Shown here piece after piece: positions 14,739-23,691 of a stretch of DNA of 64,000 nucleotides. Every line of letters starts with the position of its first letter. Within the stretch, counting starts at the first letter, position 1. A program made the translations under genes and the position numbers. This stretch comes from Mangrovimicrobium sp033283325. GTDB lineage: Bacteria > Pseudomonadota > Gammaproteobacteria > Pseudomonadales > Halieaceae. The notes beneath the pieces were generated by a model, which did not search any database, was not told the DNA's origin, and saw only the letters and a list, made by a program, of their open reading frames with translations. The stretch lies in contig JAWMQO010000001.1 in NCBI GenBank assembly GCA_033283325.1, positions 806,001 to 870,000 of the forward strand, in the 5' to 3' direction.

Positions 14739-16049
14739 TTAATCCGCTGAGCTCAGGCCCTCAAGCTTGCGATAGAGCGAGCGAAGACTGATGCCGGCGA
14801 GTCCCGCCGTCTCTTCCTTGTCGCCTCCGCAGTGCGCCAGCAGCTTCTCCAGGTAGCGCCGCTCCTGGGTCTTCAGGTCCGGCCAATCCTCTCCCGCCTG
14901 CGGCGCACCCGCCGCAATACAACCTTCCAGACTGCGCTCCAGTACCTGCGCATCGATCACGTTCGAATGGGTGAAGATAATCGCCCGCTCCATGATATTG
15001 CGCAGCTGGCGCATGTTGCCCGGGAAGGGCTCCTCCTTCAGCCGCTTGATGGCGGAATCCGTCAGGTGGTACTTGCTCCCCGGCGAGAGTTTCTCCAGCA
15101 GTGAACGGGCAATCAGCGCCACGTCCTCCGGCCGCTCCCGCAGGGGTGGCAGGGTGATGGGGAAGGTGTTGATGCGGTGGAAGAGATCCTCGCGGAAGCC
15201 GCCGTCGGCGATCAGCGTGGGCAGTTGCTTGTGGGTGGCGCAGACCAGCCTGAAATCCGCCCACTTCACCTGGGTGCTGCCCACCGGGCGGTAGGTGCCA
15301 GTTTCCAGCAGCCTGAGCAGTTTCACCTGCATGCCCAGGGGCACGTCGCCGATCTCGTCGAGGAAGAGGGTGCCTCCGTGGGCTTCTTCCAGCAGCCCCG
15401 GCTTGTTCTGGGTGGCGCCGGTGAAGGCGCCTTTCACATGGCCGAAGAGTTCGCTTTCGAACAGGGTCTCGGTGAGGCCGGCGCACTCCACGGTCACGAA
15501 GTTGTGGTCTGCCCGCTTGCTGGCATTGTGGATGGCGTTGGCCGCCAGTTCCTTGCCGGTGCCGGATTCGCCGAGCAGCAGCACCGAGGTGTCGAAGGGC
15601 GCCACCAGGTTGATCATTTCCACCAGCTTGTTGAAGGCGGCGCTCTGGCCGACCATGCGCTCGCCGTGGATCTCGGCGCTGGCGATGTCCACCGGCTTCA
15701 GCATCTCGATGAAGTAGAGCACCTCGCCGCTGTTGTCCTTCAGCGGCACCATCTCCACGTCGATGTGCTCCCGGCCCCGGGGGGTGTTGTGGATGTGCAG
15801 CACCCGTTCCTTCTCAAGCGAGTTTTTGCAGGCCAGTAGCGGGCAGCTTTCGCCGGCCTGGTCGCAGGGCTTGTCGTAGCCGTGGGAGACGCGGTAGCAG
15901 AAGTCGCCTTTGGCAATCTCGCCGAAGCTTTCCTGGTAGCGCTGGTTGCTGGCGAGGATGTGGTAGTCGGGGGAGAGCAGGATGGCGGGGTGCTCCAGGC
16001 TGTCGAGGAGGGAGCTGAGGTCGAATTCCCGGTTATCGGTCTGGCTCAT
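14739..16049 (-). CDS. fisR: sigma-54-dependent sulfane-sulfur-responsive activator, FisR-like
   Basis: A 436-residue protein from ATG 16049 (MSQTDNREF); upstream only TTG codons extend the frame. An N-terminal PAS-like sensor (about 10-120) carries Cys51, Cys62 and Cys69 (plus Cys74). The 11- and 7-residue spacing matches the three cysteines by which FisR proteins detect polysulfide. A sigma-54 AAA+ domain follows with Walker A 'GESGTGKE' and the sigma-54 loop 'GAFTGA', then a C-terminal Fis-type HTH ('AGLAGISLRSLYRKL'). It is divergent from the sulfide-oxidation operon, whose upstream region has a -24/-12 promoter. The family hydrolyses ATP to open sigma-54 complexes when sulfane sulfur accumulates. 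Confidence 0.88.
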   Translation of the reverse strand: MSQTDNREFDLSSLLDSLEHPAILLSPDYHILASNQRYQESFGEIAKGDFCYRVSHGYDKPCDQAGESCPLLACKNSLEKERVLHIHNTPRGREHIDVEMVPLKDNSGEVLYFIEMLKPVDIASAEIHGERMVGQSAAFNKLVEMINLVAPFDTSVLLLGESGTGKELAANAIHNASKRADHNFVTVECAGLTETLFESELFGHVKGAFTGATQNKPGLLEEAHGGTLFLDEIGDVPLGMQVKLLRLLETGTYRPVGSTQVKWADFRLVCATHKQLPTLIADGGFREDLFHRINTFPITLPPLRERPEDVALIARSLLEKLSPGSKYHLTDSAIKRLKEEPFPGNMRQLRNIMERAIIFTHSNVIDAQVLERSLEGCIAAGAPQAGEDWPDLKTQERRYLEKLLAHCGGDKEETAGLAGISLRSLYRKLEGLSSAD

Positions 16050-16133
16050 GGGGTATGCCAATAGTGACAAGAGGTTTGCCAATTATGGCATGGAATTCGG
16101 GAGTTCAGGTTTTCTTTAAGTTGCCGATTTCAG

Positions 16134-16195
16134 TTAGATGAATTTAATTCTATATAAAACAGATATCTAAAATATTTATCTAATGTAAATTCGAT
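16134..16195. promoter_or_regulatory. candidate upstream activating sites for the FisR-like regulator
   Basis: An AT-rich stretch holds 'ttagatgaat' (from about 16134) and its near inverse 'atttatctaa' (about 16173-16182), each continued by related 'ttta/taaa' bases. They lie 30-90 bp upstream of the -24/-12 promoter, where sigma-54 activators bind. Assignment to FisR is inferred from position only. Confidence 0.35.
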
Positions 16196-16205
16196 TTAAA
16201 GAAAA

Positions 16206-16222
16206 CTGGCATGATTCCCGCA
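16206..16222 (+). promoter_or_regulatory. sigma-54 (-24/-12) promoter of the sulfide oxidation operon
   Basis: 'ctggcatgattcccgca' keeps the invariant GG (16208-16209) and GC (16220-16221) at the exact 12-bp spacing required by RpoN. The divergent activator is a sigma-54 protein, so the two observations support each other. The start of transcription would fall at about 16233, 75 bp before the first ATG. Confidence 0.75.
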
Positions 16223-16307
16223 ATACGGCTATCAGACACATAGCTCTCGACAGCTCTCAACAAAAAAGCGCCCGGTGTTGCCGGGTTCAGTGCCAGAGGA
16301 AGTACCC

Positions 16308-17201
16308 ATGTCCCAGATACCATTCCCGGTGGACCTCGCCAGCAAGCCGGAAGTCATTCCCTTCTATGACGAGGACACCAACACCTTCTCTTATGTAGTG
16401 AAGGACCCCCAGTCCAAGGCCTGCGCGGTGGTGGATTCGGTGATGGAGATCGACTACGCCGCGGGCCGCCTGAGCCTCAAGGGCGCCAACGACATGATCG
16501 ACCACATCCGCCGCAACAACCTGGTGCTGGAGTGGATCATCGAGACCCACGTCCACGCCGACCACCTCTCGGCGGCGCCCTACATCCAGGAGCAACTGGG
16601 CGGCAAGATCGGCATCGGCGAGCACATCGTCACGGTGCAGGAGACCTTCGGCAAGATCTTCAACGAGGGCACCGAATTCGCCCGGGACGGCTCCCAGTTC
16701 GACCGCCTGTTCCGCGACGGCGACCAGTACATGGTTGGCAACCTGGTCTGCCACGCCATGCACACGCCGGGGCATACTCCCGCCTGCATGAGCCATGTGA
16801 TGGGCGACGCCTGCTTCGTCGGCGACACCCTGTTCATGCCCGACGGCGGCACTGCCCGGGCCGACTTCCCCGGCGGCGACGCGCGAATTCTCTACCAGTC
16901 CATCCAGCGCCTGCTGTCCTTACCCGGGGAAGTGCGCCTGTTCATGTGCCACGACTACATGCCCAACGGCCGCGAGGTGGAGTACGAAACCACCGTTGCC
17001 GCCGAGCGCGCGGAAAACATCCACGTGCACCAGGGCACCAGCGAGGACGAGTTTGTGCATATGCGCGAGGCCCGCGACGCCACTCTTGGCATGCCGCGGC
17101 TGATCCTGCCTTCGCTGCAGGTGAACATGCGCGCGGGGCATCTCCCCGAACCCGAAAGCAACGACACCGTTTACCTGAAACTGCCCCTCAACCTCTTCTA
17201 G
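16308..17201 (+). CDS. MBL-fold persulfide dioxygenase-like protein
   Basis: A 297-residue protein. I chose ATG 16308, which has 'agagga' eight bases upstream, over the GTG at 16275. It has the metallo-beta-lactamase motif 'THVHADHLS' (about residue 83), 'HTPGHTPACMSH' and 'FVGDTLFMPDGGTARADFP'; the last two resemble ETHE1-type persulfide dioxygenases, which oxidise glutathione persulfide to sulfite with Fe(II). It is the first gene after the sigma-54 promoter and lies 9 bp upstream of the DUF442-SQR gene. Sulfide oxidised by SQR to persulfide would be the substrate. Persulfide dioxygenase activity is family-level inference. Confidence 0.85.
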   Translation: MSQIPFPVDLASKPEVIPFYDEDTNTFSYVVKDPQSKACAVVDSVMEIDYAAGRLSLKGANDMIDHIRRNNLVLEWIIETHVHADHLSAAPYIQEQLGGKIGIGEHIVTVQETFGKIFNEGTEFARDGSQFDRLFRDGDQYMVGNLVCHAMHTPGHTPACMSHVMGDACFVGDTLFMPDGGTARADFPGGDARILYQSIQRLLSLPGEVRLFMCHDYMPNGREVEYETTVAAERAENIHVHQGTSEDEFVHMREARDATLGMPRLILPSLQVNMRAGHLPEPESNDTVYLKLPLNLF

Positions 17202-17210
17202 GAGGACACC

Positions 17211-18875
17211 ATGGACCTCAAACGACTCGATAACAAACTGACGGTCTCCGGCCAGATCAGCGCCGACGATGTGATGCAACTGGCCAAAGAGGGTGTGAAA
17301 ACCCTGATCTGCAACCGCCCCGACGGCGAGGGCAGTGACCAGCCCGGCTTCCAGGAAATCGCCACAGCCGCGGAAGCCCTGGGCATCGAGTGCCACCACC
17401 TGCCGGTGATTTCCGGGCGGGTGGAAGATGCCGATGCCGAACGCTTTGGCAGTCTGCTGGAAAATGCCGACGGGCTGGTGCACGCCTACTGCCGCAGCGG
17501 CATGCGCTCTACCACCCTGTGGGCGCTCTACGAGGGCCATCGCCGCCCGGTGGCGGAGATTGCCAATGCGGCGAAGAAAGCGGGCTACGACATGAGCGGC
17601 ATCGCCGCGCGAGTCAGTGGCCGTTCCGCGAAAGAGGAGAAACTCGCCAGCTACGATGTGCTGATCGTCGGCGGCGGCGCGGCGGGTATCGCCACGGCGG
17701 CGAGCCTGCTCAAGCGCGGGAGTGACCTGTCGATCGCCATCATCGATCCGGCGGACGTGCACTACTACCAGCCGGGCTGGACCCTGGTGGGCGCGGGTAT
17801 CTTCAAGCCCGGGGAAACCGTCCGCACCCTGGCCTCCCTGATTCCGAAAGGCGTGGACTGGATCAAGGCCGCGGTGGCGGCCTTCGACCCGGCGCGCAAT
17901 ACCGTGGTGCTCGAGGGCTGCCGCCTGGTGGGCTACAAGCGCCTGGTGGTCGCTCCCGGCCTGAAGCTCAACTGGGAAGGCATCGAGGGCCTGGCCGAGA
18001 CCATCGGCCAGAACGGCGTCACCTCCAACTACCGCTTCGACCTCGCGCCCTACACCTGGCAACTGGTGCAGGAACTGAAGGCCGGCAAGGCCCTGTTCAC
18101 CCAGCCGCCGATGCCGATCAAGTGCGCCGGCGCGCCACAGAAGGCGATGTATCTCTCCGGGGATTACTGGTTCCGCAACGGCCGCCTGAAGGATATCGAA
18201 ATCGGCTTCTACAACGCCGGGCCGGCGCTGTTCGGCGTGGCAGACTACATCCCCGCGCTGATGCGCTATGTGGAAAAATACAATGCCCAGCTAAACTTCG
18301 GGCACAAGCTGGTGCGCATCGACGGCCCGGCCCGCAAGGCCTGGTTCGAGGTGGCGAGCGCCGAAGGTGAGCCGACAATCCAGGAGCGCGACTTCGACAT
18401 GATCCACGTGGTGCCGCCGCAGGTCGCCCCGGACTTCATCCGCGTCAGTCCGCTGGCCGACGAGGCGGGCTGGGTGGACGTGGACCAGAACACCCTGCGC
18501 CACAAGCAGTTCGAGAACGTCTGGTCCCTGGGTGACGTGATGAACGCGCCCAACGCCAAGACCGCCGCCGCCGCCCGCGTGCAGGCGCCGGTAGTGGCCA
18601 ACAACATTCTCGCCGACATGGGCCGTGCCAAAGGCGTTGCCCATTACGACGGTTACGGCGCCTGCCCGCTGACAGTGGAGAAGGGCAAGATCGTGCTGGC
18701 GGAGTTCGGCTACGGCGGCAAGCTGCTGCCCAGCCTGCCGACCTGGCTGCTCGACGGCACCCAGCCCACTCGCCTGGCCTGGCTGCTGAAGGAGCGGGTG
18801 ATGCCGCCGCTGTATTGGCAAGGCATGCTGCGCGGTCGCGAATGGCTGGTGCAGCCGGTGATCGGGGAGAACTGA
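17211..18875 (+). CDS. DUF442 (TIGR01244) domain fused to sulfide:quinone oxidoreductase
   Basis: A 554-residue protein. Residues 1-115 form a TIGR01244/DUF442 domain with the rhodanese/phosphatase-like loop 'YCRSGMRSTT'. From about residue 145 comes an FAD-dependent pyridine-nucleotide-disulfide fold starting 'YDVLIVGGGAAGIATAASL'. It contains 'HYYQPGWTLVG' and the cysteine of 'PIKCAGAPQKAMYL', as in type II (mitochondrial SQRDL-like) SQRs. The enzyme oxidises sulfide, reduces membrane quinone and forms persulfide. Such fusions are known elsewhere. Fusion of the sulfur-handling loop to SQR suggests direct transfer of the sulfane sulfur. It lies 9 bp after the persulfide dioxygenase gene and 3 bp before sulP. 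Confidence 0.9.
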   Translation: MDLKRLDNKLTVSGQISADDVMQLAKEGVKTLICNRPDGEGSDQPGFQEIATAAEALGIECHHLPVISGRVEDADAERFGSLLENADGLVHAYCRSGMRSTTLWALYEGHRRPVAEIANAAKKAGYDMSGIAARVSGRSAKEEKLASYDVLIVGGGAAGIATAASLLKRGSDLSIAIIDPADVHYYQPGWTLVGAGIFKPGETVRTLASLIPKGVDWIKAAVAAFDPARNTVVLEGCRLVGYKRLVVAPGLKLNWEGIEGLAETIGQNGVTSNYRFDLAPYTWQLVQELKAGKALFTQPPMPIKCAGAPQKAMYLSGDYWFRNGRLKDIEIGFYNAGPALFGVADYIPALMRYVEKYNAQLNFGHKLVRIDGPARKAWFEVASAEGEPTIQERDFDMIHVVPPQVAPDFIRVSPLADEAGWVDVDQNTLRHKQFENVWSLGDVMNAPNAKTAAAARVQAPVVANNILADMGRAKGVAHYDGYGACPLTVEKGKIVLAEFGYGGKLLPSLPTWLLDGTQPTRLAWLLKERVMPPLYWQGMLRGREWLVQPVIGEN

Positions 18876-18878
18876 TCG

Positions 18879-20633
18879 GTGAAGCGCAACTGGCGCCGCT
18901 ATTTCCCCATCCTGGAATGGGGGCGGGAATATGATCGCGCAGCGCTGGCCAGCGACCTGCTGGCGGCGGTGATCGTGACCATCATGCTGATCCCGCAATC
19001 CCTGGCCTACGCGCTGCTGGCGGGCCTGCCGCCGGAGGCGGGGCTCTATGCCAGCATCCTGCCGCTGGTGGCCTATGGCATCTTCGGCACCAGCCGCACT
19101 CTCTCGGTGGGGCCCGTGGCGGTGGTTTCCCTGATGACCGCTTCCGCCGTTGGCGGCATCGCGGCGGCGGGGGAGGTCGGCTACATGGAAGCGGCGATGC
19201 TGCTGGCCCTGATGTCCGGCGTGTTTTTGCTCGGGCTGGGTTTCCTGCGCATGGGTTTCCTCGCCAACTTCCTCTCGCACCCGGTGATTGCGGGCTTTAT
19301 CACCGCCTCGGGAATCATCATCGCTGTCAGCCAGATCAAGCACCTGCTCGGGATAAAAGCGGGCGGCGACAACCTGCTGGAACTGGTGTTGAGCCTGCTC
19401 GGGGCACTGGGGGAGAGCAACATGCTCACCCTGGCGGTGGGCCTGCCGGTGCTGCTCTTCCTGTTCTGGGTGCGCAGTGGGCTCAAACCTTTATTGATGC
19501 GCCTGGGCCTCTCGGACTACTGGGCGGGGATGCTGTCGCGCACCGGGCCGGTGATCGGCGTGATCGCCACCAGCATCATTGCATGGGCCTTTGACATGGG
19601 ATCGAATGGCGTGGACCTCGTCGGCGACATTCCCAGCGGCATCCCGGCCCTGGGCCTGCCCTCACTGCTCAATCCCGCCTGGAAGGAACTGCTGGTCGCG
19701 GCGATCTTTATCTCCATCATCGGCTTCGTCGAGTCGGCTTCGGTGGGGCACACCCTCGCCGCCAAGCGCCGGCAGAAGATCGATCCGGACCAGGAACTGG
19801 TGGGCCTCGGCGCCGCCAATATCGTCGCCGGCGCCAGCGGCGGCTACCCGGTGGCCGGCGGTTTCTCCCGCTCGGTGGTGAACTTCGACGCCGGCGCCGA
19901 GACCCCGGCGGCGGGCATGTTCACCGCCATCGGCGTCTCCTGCGTGGCGCTGTATTTCACGCCCTACCTGGCCTACCTGCCCAAGGCGACTTTGGCCGCA
20001 ACGATCATCGTCGCGGTGCTCTCGCTGGTGGACCTGTCGATCATCCGGCGCACCTGGGACTTCGGTAAATCCGAGTTCGTCGCCGTGATCACCACCATCC
20101 TGGTGACCCTGTCGCTGGGGGTGGAGATGGGCGTCGCCTGCGGCGTGCTCGCCTCGCTGGCCCTGCACCTCTACAAGACCTCGCGGCCGCACATGGCAGT
20201 GGTGGGGGAGGTGCCCGGCACCGAGCACTTCCGCAATATCAATCGCCACGACGTGGTGACCCACGCCCAGATCCTCTCCCTGCGCGTCGACGAAAGCCTC
20301 TACTTCGCCAACGCCAGTTACATCGAGGACCGGCTCTACGAGCTGCTGGCGGAACGGCCGGCGGTGAAGCACGTGATCCTGATGTGCACGGCGGTGAACG
20401 AGATCGACCTCAGCGCCCTGGAGACCCTGGAATCCATCAACCTGCGCCTGTCCGGGAGCGATATCGGCTTCCACCTGTCCGAAGTGAAAGGCCCGGTGAT
20501 GGACACCCTGAAACGCACCCACTTCCTGGAGCAATTGAACGGGCAGGTCTGGTTGACCCAGCACCAGGCAGTGACCAGTATTCTCAGCGCGGGCGATGCG
20601 GCCGCGCCAAGTGCCGGCGAGAAGTCCGCCTGA
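18879..20633 (+). CDS. SulP family anion transporter with STAS domain
   Basis: A 584-residue inner-membrane protein. Ten to twelve hydrophobic segments start at about residue 20, including the family signature 'MLIPQSLAYALLAGLPPEAG' region. A C-terminal STAS domain (about 445-560) contains 'NEIDLSALETLESI'. It begins with GTG three bases after the SQR stop, so it belongs to the same operon. SulP carriers move sulfate, bicarbonate or other anions. Here it probably exports sulfite/sulfate or imports an anion coupled to sulfide oxidation (inferred from context). Confidence 0.9.
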   Translation: MKRNWRRYFPILEWGREYDRAALASDLLAAVIVTIMLIPQSLAYALLAGLPPEAGLYASILPLVAYGIFGTSRTLSVGPVAVVSLMTASAVGGIAAAGEVGYMEAAMLLALMSGVFLLGLGFLRMGFLANFLSHPVIAGFITASGIIIAVSQIKHLLGIKAGGDNLLELVLSLLGALGESNMLTLAVGLPVLLFLFWVRSGLKPLLMRLGLSDYWAGMLSRTGPVIGVIATSIIAWAFDMGSNGVDLVGDIPSGIPALGLPSLLNPAWKELLVAAIFISIIGFVESASVGHTLAAKRRQKIDPDQELVGLGAANIVAGASGGYPVAGGFSRSVVNFDAGAETPAAGMFTAIGVSCVALYFTPYLAYLPKATLAATIIVAVLSLVDLSIIRRTWDFGKSEFVAVITTILVTLSLGVEMGVACGVLASLALHLYKTSRPHMAVVGEVPGTEHFRNINRHDVVTHAQILSLRVDESLYFANASYIEDRLYELLAERPAVKHVILMCTAVNEIDLSALETLESINLRLSGSDIGFHLSEVKGPVMDTLKRTHFLEQLNGQVWLTQHQAVTSILSAGDAAAPSAGEKSA

Positions 20634-20683
20634 ACACGGCCCTCATCACCGACGTATAACTTTCGACCAAAGGAAAGAACAGC

Positions 20684-21118
20684 ATGGAACAACTTCCCCA
20701 CACCTACAGCGCCTCCGTCGCCGCGACACCCGAGGGCGCCGTGCAGGTCAGCGCAGCCGGCGTACCCACCTTCGACGCGGCCCCGCCGCCCCAGTTCGGT
20801 GGCCCCGGCGACCAGTGGTCCCCGGAAGACCTGCTGATGGCCTCGCTGTCCAGTTGCATGGTGCTGTCATTCCGCGCCATCGCGAAGATCGCCAAGCTCG
20901 ACTGGTCGGACCTGCAAGTGGTGGCCGATGGCGAACTGGACAAGGTCGAGCGCTACATGAAGTTCACCAGCGTCAAGGTCACGGCGAAGCTGGTCATCGG
21001 CGCGGAAGAAGACCTCGAGAAGGCCGAGAAGCTCCTGCACAAGGCGGAGGCGAGCTGCTTCATCTCCAACTCCCTGAACTGCGAGCGCGCCCTGAGCTGC
21101 GAAGTGACCAGCGGCTGA
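20684..21118 (+). CDS. OsmC family protein
   Basis: A 144-residue protein preceded by 'aaaggaaag'. The OsmC fold is recognisable from 'DQWSPEDLLMASLSSCMVLSFRAIA' (first redox cysteine, quoted here in part) and 'EASCFISNSLN' (second cysteine). The OsmC/YhfA family reduces organic hydroperoxides and, in some members, handles persulfides. Its place in a sulfide/sulfane-sulfur operon favours a thiol-persulfide role. The 50-bp gap after sulP holds no terminator. Confidence 0.9.
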   Translation: MEQLPHTYSASVAATPEGAVQVSAAGVPTFDAAPPPQFGGPGDQWSPEDLLMASLSSCMVLSFRAIAKIAKLDWSDLQVVADGELDKVERYMKFTSVKVTAKLVIGAEEDLEKAEKLLHKAEASCFISNSLNCERALSCEVTSG

Positions 21119-21197
21119 ACCGCTGGTCCGCCAGGGCCCCGATTCCTCACGCTACTTATTTACTCGACTTACAAATTGTTCGAACGCCAGGAACACC

Positions 21198-21635
21198 ATG
21201 ACAATCGTAAACTTCACGCCGTGGCCCGCGCTCCTCGGCGGGGCCCTCATCGGCCTGTCCGCAGCACTTTTGCTTTTCCTTAACGGCCGTATCGCCGGCA
21301 TCTCCCGCATCGCCGGCGGCGCGATCCATCCCAAGAAAGGTGACTTCAGCTGGCGCCTGATGTTCGTCATCGGCCTCGTGCTGGGCGGCTTCATCTACCA
21401 GTGGTCCGGAATTGCTCCCGGAGTAGGGCACATCACCGCCCTCGTCGATACGCCGCAACTCATCGCAGCCGGCCTGCTGGTCGGCATCGGCACCACCCTC
21501 GGCAACGGCTGCACCAGCGGCCACGGCATCTGCGGCCTCGCCCGCGGCAGCGCCCGCTCCCTGGCGGCGACCCTGAGCTTCATGCTCGCGGCCTTCGTCA
21601 CGGTCTTCGTCGTGCGTCACGTGGTGGGAGGCTGA
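21198..21635 (+). CDS. YeeE/YedE family membrane protein, first half
   Basis: A 145-residue protein with about four hydrophobic segments and the conserved 'GTTLGNGCTSGHGICGLARG' motif, whose cysteine binds thiosulfate or sulfane sulfur in the TsuA/YeeE family. It is a half-length member that pairs with the next gene (ATG 21638, two bases after this stop). It lies in the sulfide operon, consistent with moving sulfur compounds across the inner membrane. Confidence 0.92.
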   Translation: MTIVNFTPWPALLGGALIGLSAALLLFLNGRIAGISRIAGGAIHPKKGDFSWRLMFVIGLVLGGFIYQWSGIAPGVGHITALVDTPQLIAAGLLVGIGTTLGNGCTSGHGICGLARGSARSLAATLSFMLAAFVTVFVVRHVVGG

Positions 21636-21637
21636 AC

Positions 21638-22066
21638 ATGAGCCAGGTATTACGCGGCCTCTGCGCCCTTGCCGCCGGCACCCTCTTCGGCCTCGGCCTT
21701 TCCATCGCCCAGATGATCGACCCGGCCAAGGTCCTCAACTTCCTCGACGTCTTCGGCACCTGGGACCCCTCCCTGGCCTTCGTCATGGGCGGTGGCCTGG
21801 CAGTCAACGCCATCGCCACACCGCTGACCCTGCGGCGGCCTCACCCCTTGCTCGAGACGCGCTTCCACCTGCCGACTCTCCGGCAGATCGATTGGCGGAT
21901 TGTTGTCGGTGGTCTCATCTTTGGTGTGGGTTGGGGTTTGGCCGGGTACTGCCCCGGGCCGATGGTGACATCCCTGAGTTTTGCCAACGGGGATATCCTG
22001 ACGATTGTGCTGGCTTATGCGGTTGGAACCGTGGTGACCCGGCTGACCCTCGAACGGGTTGGTTGA
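21638..22066 (+). CDS. YeeE/YedE-like (DUF6691) membrane protein, second half
   Basis: A 142-residue protein with four hydrophobic segments: 'AAGTLFGLGLSIAQMIDPAK' near the start, and 'GWGLAGYCPGP' with the conserved cysteine near residue 108. It starts two bases after the first half, so the two are translated together and probably assemble as one carrier. This order (YeeE/YedE half followed by a DUF6691 half) is common next to SQR and persulfide dioxygenase genes. It ends the sulfur operon, and downstream bases are repeats. Confidence 0.9.
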   Translation: MSQVLRGLCALAAGTLFGLGLSIAQMIDPAKVLNFLDVFGTWDPSLAFVMGGGLAVNAIATPLTLRRPHPLLETRFHLPTLRQIDWRIVVGGLIFGVGWGLAGYCPGPMVTSLSFANGDILTIVLAYAVGTVVTRLTLERVG

Positions 22067-22091
22067 GGTTCGGGGAGCAGGGCGCTTCGGA

Positions 22092-22357
22092 ATCGCAAGA
22101 GCAGGCGCAAGTCCCGTGCTTGCTCGAAAGCGCTTTATGTACAGGATGTACGGTATGTCGCGAGAGCCATGGATGGCGGTAGCGACGAACTCGCCGCACG
22201 GAACTTGCGCCTGCTCTTGCTTGCGCAGTGCCACATCCACCGGCTCGCACCCCCTGAGTCGGAATTGACCGCCGTCGCCAGAGCTTCAAGCCCGCGTGGC
22301 TTCCGCTGTGAGTATAAACGCTTTCGAACAAGCGGGAGCCACGCGGGCTTGAAGCTC
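22092..22357. repeat. two long inverted repeats in a 379-bp gene-free gap
   Basis: The first inverted repeat has arms 'gcaagagcaggcgcaagt' (22093-22110) and 'acttgcgcctgctcttgc' (22203-22220) around about 90 bp that include 'acaggatgtacggtatgtcg'. The second has arms 'gagcttcaagcccgcgtggc' (22281-22300) and 'gccacgcgggcttgaagctc' (22338-22357) around a 37-bp loop. No coding frame was credible. These look like small non-autonomous palindromic or MITE-like elements. They separate the convergent sulfur operon and lpxH and could act as terminators. Confidence 0.75.
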
Positions 22358-22445
22358 GGATTCCCGGCACTAACGCCCGGGCACACGAACCGCAAGCCCG
22401 GAATCAGTCACTCCAGGCACTTTAGAAAGCTGCTATAAGTGGTTG

Positions 22446-23156
22446 TTAAATAGGAAACTTCTGAAGCTCGAAGCCACTTGAAGTAGATTCGAGATACCAA
22501 CCGTGGCTGTCCCAGTCCCCCAGCACCCAACGCTCGCCAAAAGAAAGCTCATGGCACGCCGGCCGGTGCGTATGACCGTGGATCAGGTAGCGAACACCGT
22601 GCTCAGCCATCTCCCGTTCGACCTCAGCAGGAGTGACATCCATGATGTCCTCCGCCTTGTTGGAGTTGGCCTCCTTGCTCTGTGCCCGCAACTGGGCCGC
22701 CAGGGCGCGGCGCTCCGCCAGGGGCCGGGAAAGCACCTGCGCCTGCCACCCCGGATCCCGGGCCATTGCACGAAATTGCATATACGCCGCATCACCAGTG
22801 CAGAGGCTGTCGCCATGCATCAGCAGGGTCTGCCGACCATAGAGATCGACTTCGGTGGGATCGGCGACCAGATCACCGCCAGCCGACTCGCACCAGGCAC
22901 CGCCGAGGAGGAAATCCCGGTTGCCGCGCATGAAGTGCAGGGCGGGACCGGCGGCGCTGAACTCGCGGAACAGGCCGGCGACTTCCGCCGCCAGGGGGGC
23001 GTCGTCATCGTCGCCCACCCAGGCCTCGAAGAGGTCGCCGAGGACATAGAGGGCGTCGCAGTCCGTGTTTGAACGCAAAAAGCCCGCCAGGGCCCGGATG
23101 ATTCCGGGCCGGGCTGGGTCGAGATGCAGGTCTGAGATGAAGAGGGTGCGAGACAC
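22446..23156 (-). CDS. lpxH: UDP-2,3-diacylglucosamine diphosphatase
   Basis: A 236-residue protein. The calcineurin-like metallophosphoesterase motifs are all present in order: 'ISDLHLDP', 'GDLFEAWVG', 'MRGNRDF', 'LLMHGDSLC' and 'IHGHTHRPA'. LpxH removes UMP from UDP-2,3-diacylglucosamine to give lipid X in lipid A synthesis, at the inner membrane face. The start is GTG at 23156. It follows ppiB by 40 bp on the same strand, a gene order usual in Pseudomonas-like gammaproteobacteria. Confidence 0.95.
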   Translation of the reverse strand: MSRTLFISDLHLDPARPGIIRALAGFLRSNTDCDALYVLGDLFEAWVGDDDDAPLAAEVAGLFREFSAAGPALHFMRGNRDFLLGGAWCESAGGDLVADPTEVDLYGRQTLLMHGDSLCTGDAAYMQFRAMARDPGWQAQVLSRPLAERRALAAQLRAQSKEANSNKAEDIMDVTPAEVEREMAEHGVRYLIHGHTHRPACHELSFGERWVLGDWDSHGWYLESTSSGFELQKFPI

Positions 23157-23196
23157 CGGTGACTCTTTCAGGAGAGCGCCGCTCTGAGCGGGAGCC

Positions 23197-23691
23197 TTAC
23201 TCTTCGACAGTGACGGATTCGATGATCACCGGGTCGACGGGAACGTCCTGGTGGCCGGACTTGGAGGTGGTGGGGACGGCGCGGATCTTGTTCAGGACCT
23301 CTTCACCTTCGACCACTCTGCCGAACACGGCGTAACCCCAGCCCTGGGCGTTCTTGCCGGTGTGGTTGAGGAAGTCGTTGTCCTTCACGTTGATGAAAAA
23401 TTGCGCAGTGGCGGAGTGCGGGTCCATGGTGCGGGCCATCGCCACGGTGCCAAAGTCGTTTTTCAGGCCGTTGTCCGCCTCGTTCTCGATCGGGGAGCCG
23501 GCAGACTTTTGCTTCATGTCGGTGTCGAAGCCGCCGCCCTGGATCATGAAATTGTTGATCACGCGGTGGAAAATCGTGCCGTCGTAGTGCCCGCTGCGGG
23601 CATATTCGAGAAAATTGGCGACAGTTTTCGGCGCTTTTTCGGCGTCCAGCTCCAGTTTGATTTCGCCAAACGTCGTGCGAATGGTGATCAT
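23197..23691 (-). CDS. ppiB: peptidyl-prolyl cis-trans isomerase B (cyclophilin)
   Basis: A 164-residue cytoplasmic cyclophilin without signal peptide. 'TIFHRVINNFMIQGGGFDTD' carries the catalytic Arg and Phe, and 'SATAQFFINVKDNDFLN' and 'GYAVFGRVVEG' complete the fold. It accelerates proline isomerisation in protein folding. It is divergent from glnS and upstream of lpxH in a probable operon. Confidence 0.95.
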   Translation of the reverse strand: MITIRTTFGEIKLELDAEKAPKTVANFLEYARSGHYDGTIFHRVINNFMIQGGGFDTDMKQKSAGSPIENEADNGLKNDFGTVAMARTMDPHSATAQFFINVKDNDFLNHTGKNAQGWGYAVFGRVVEGEEVLNKIRAVPTTSKSGHQDVPVDPVIIESVTVEE

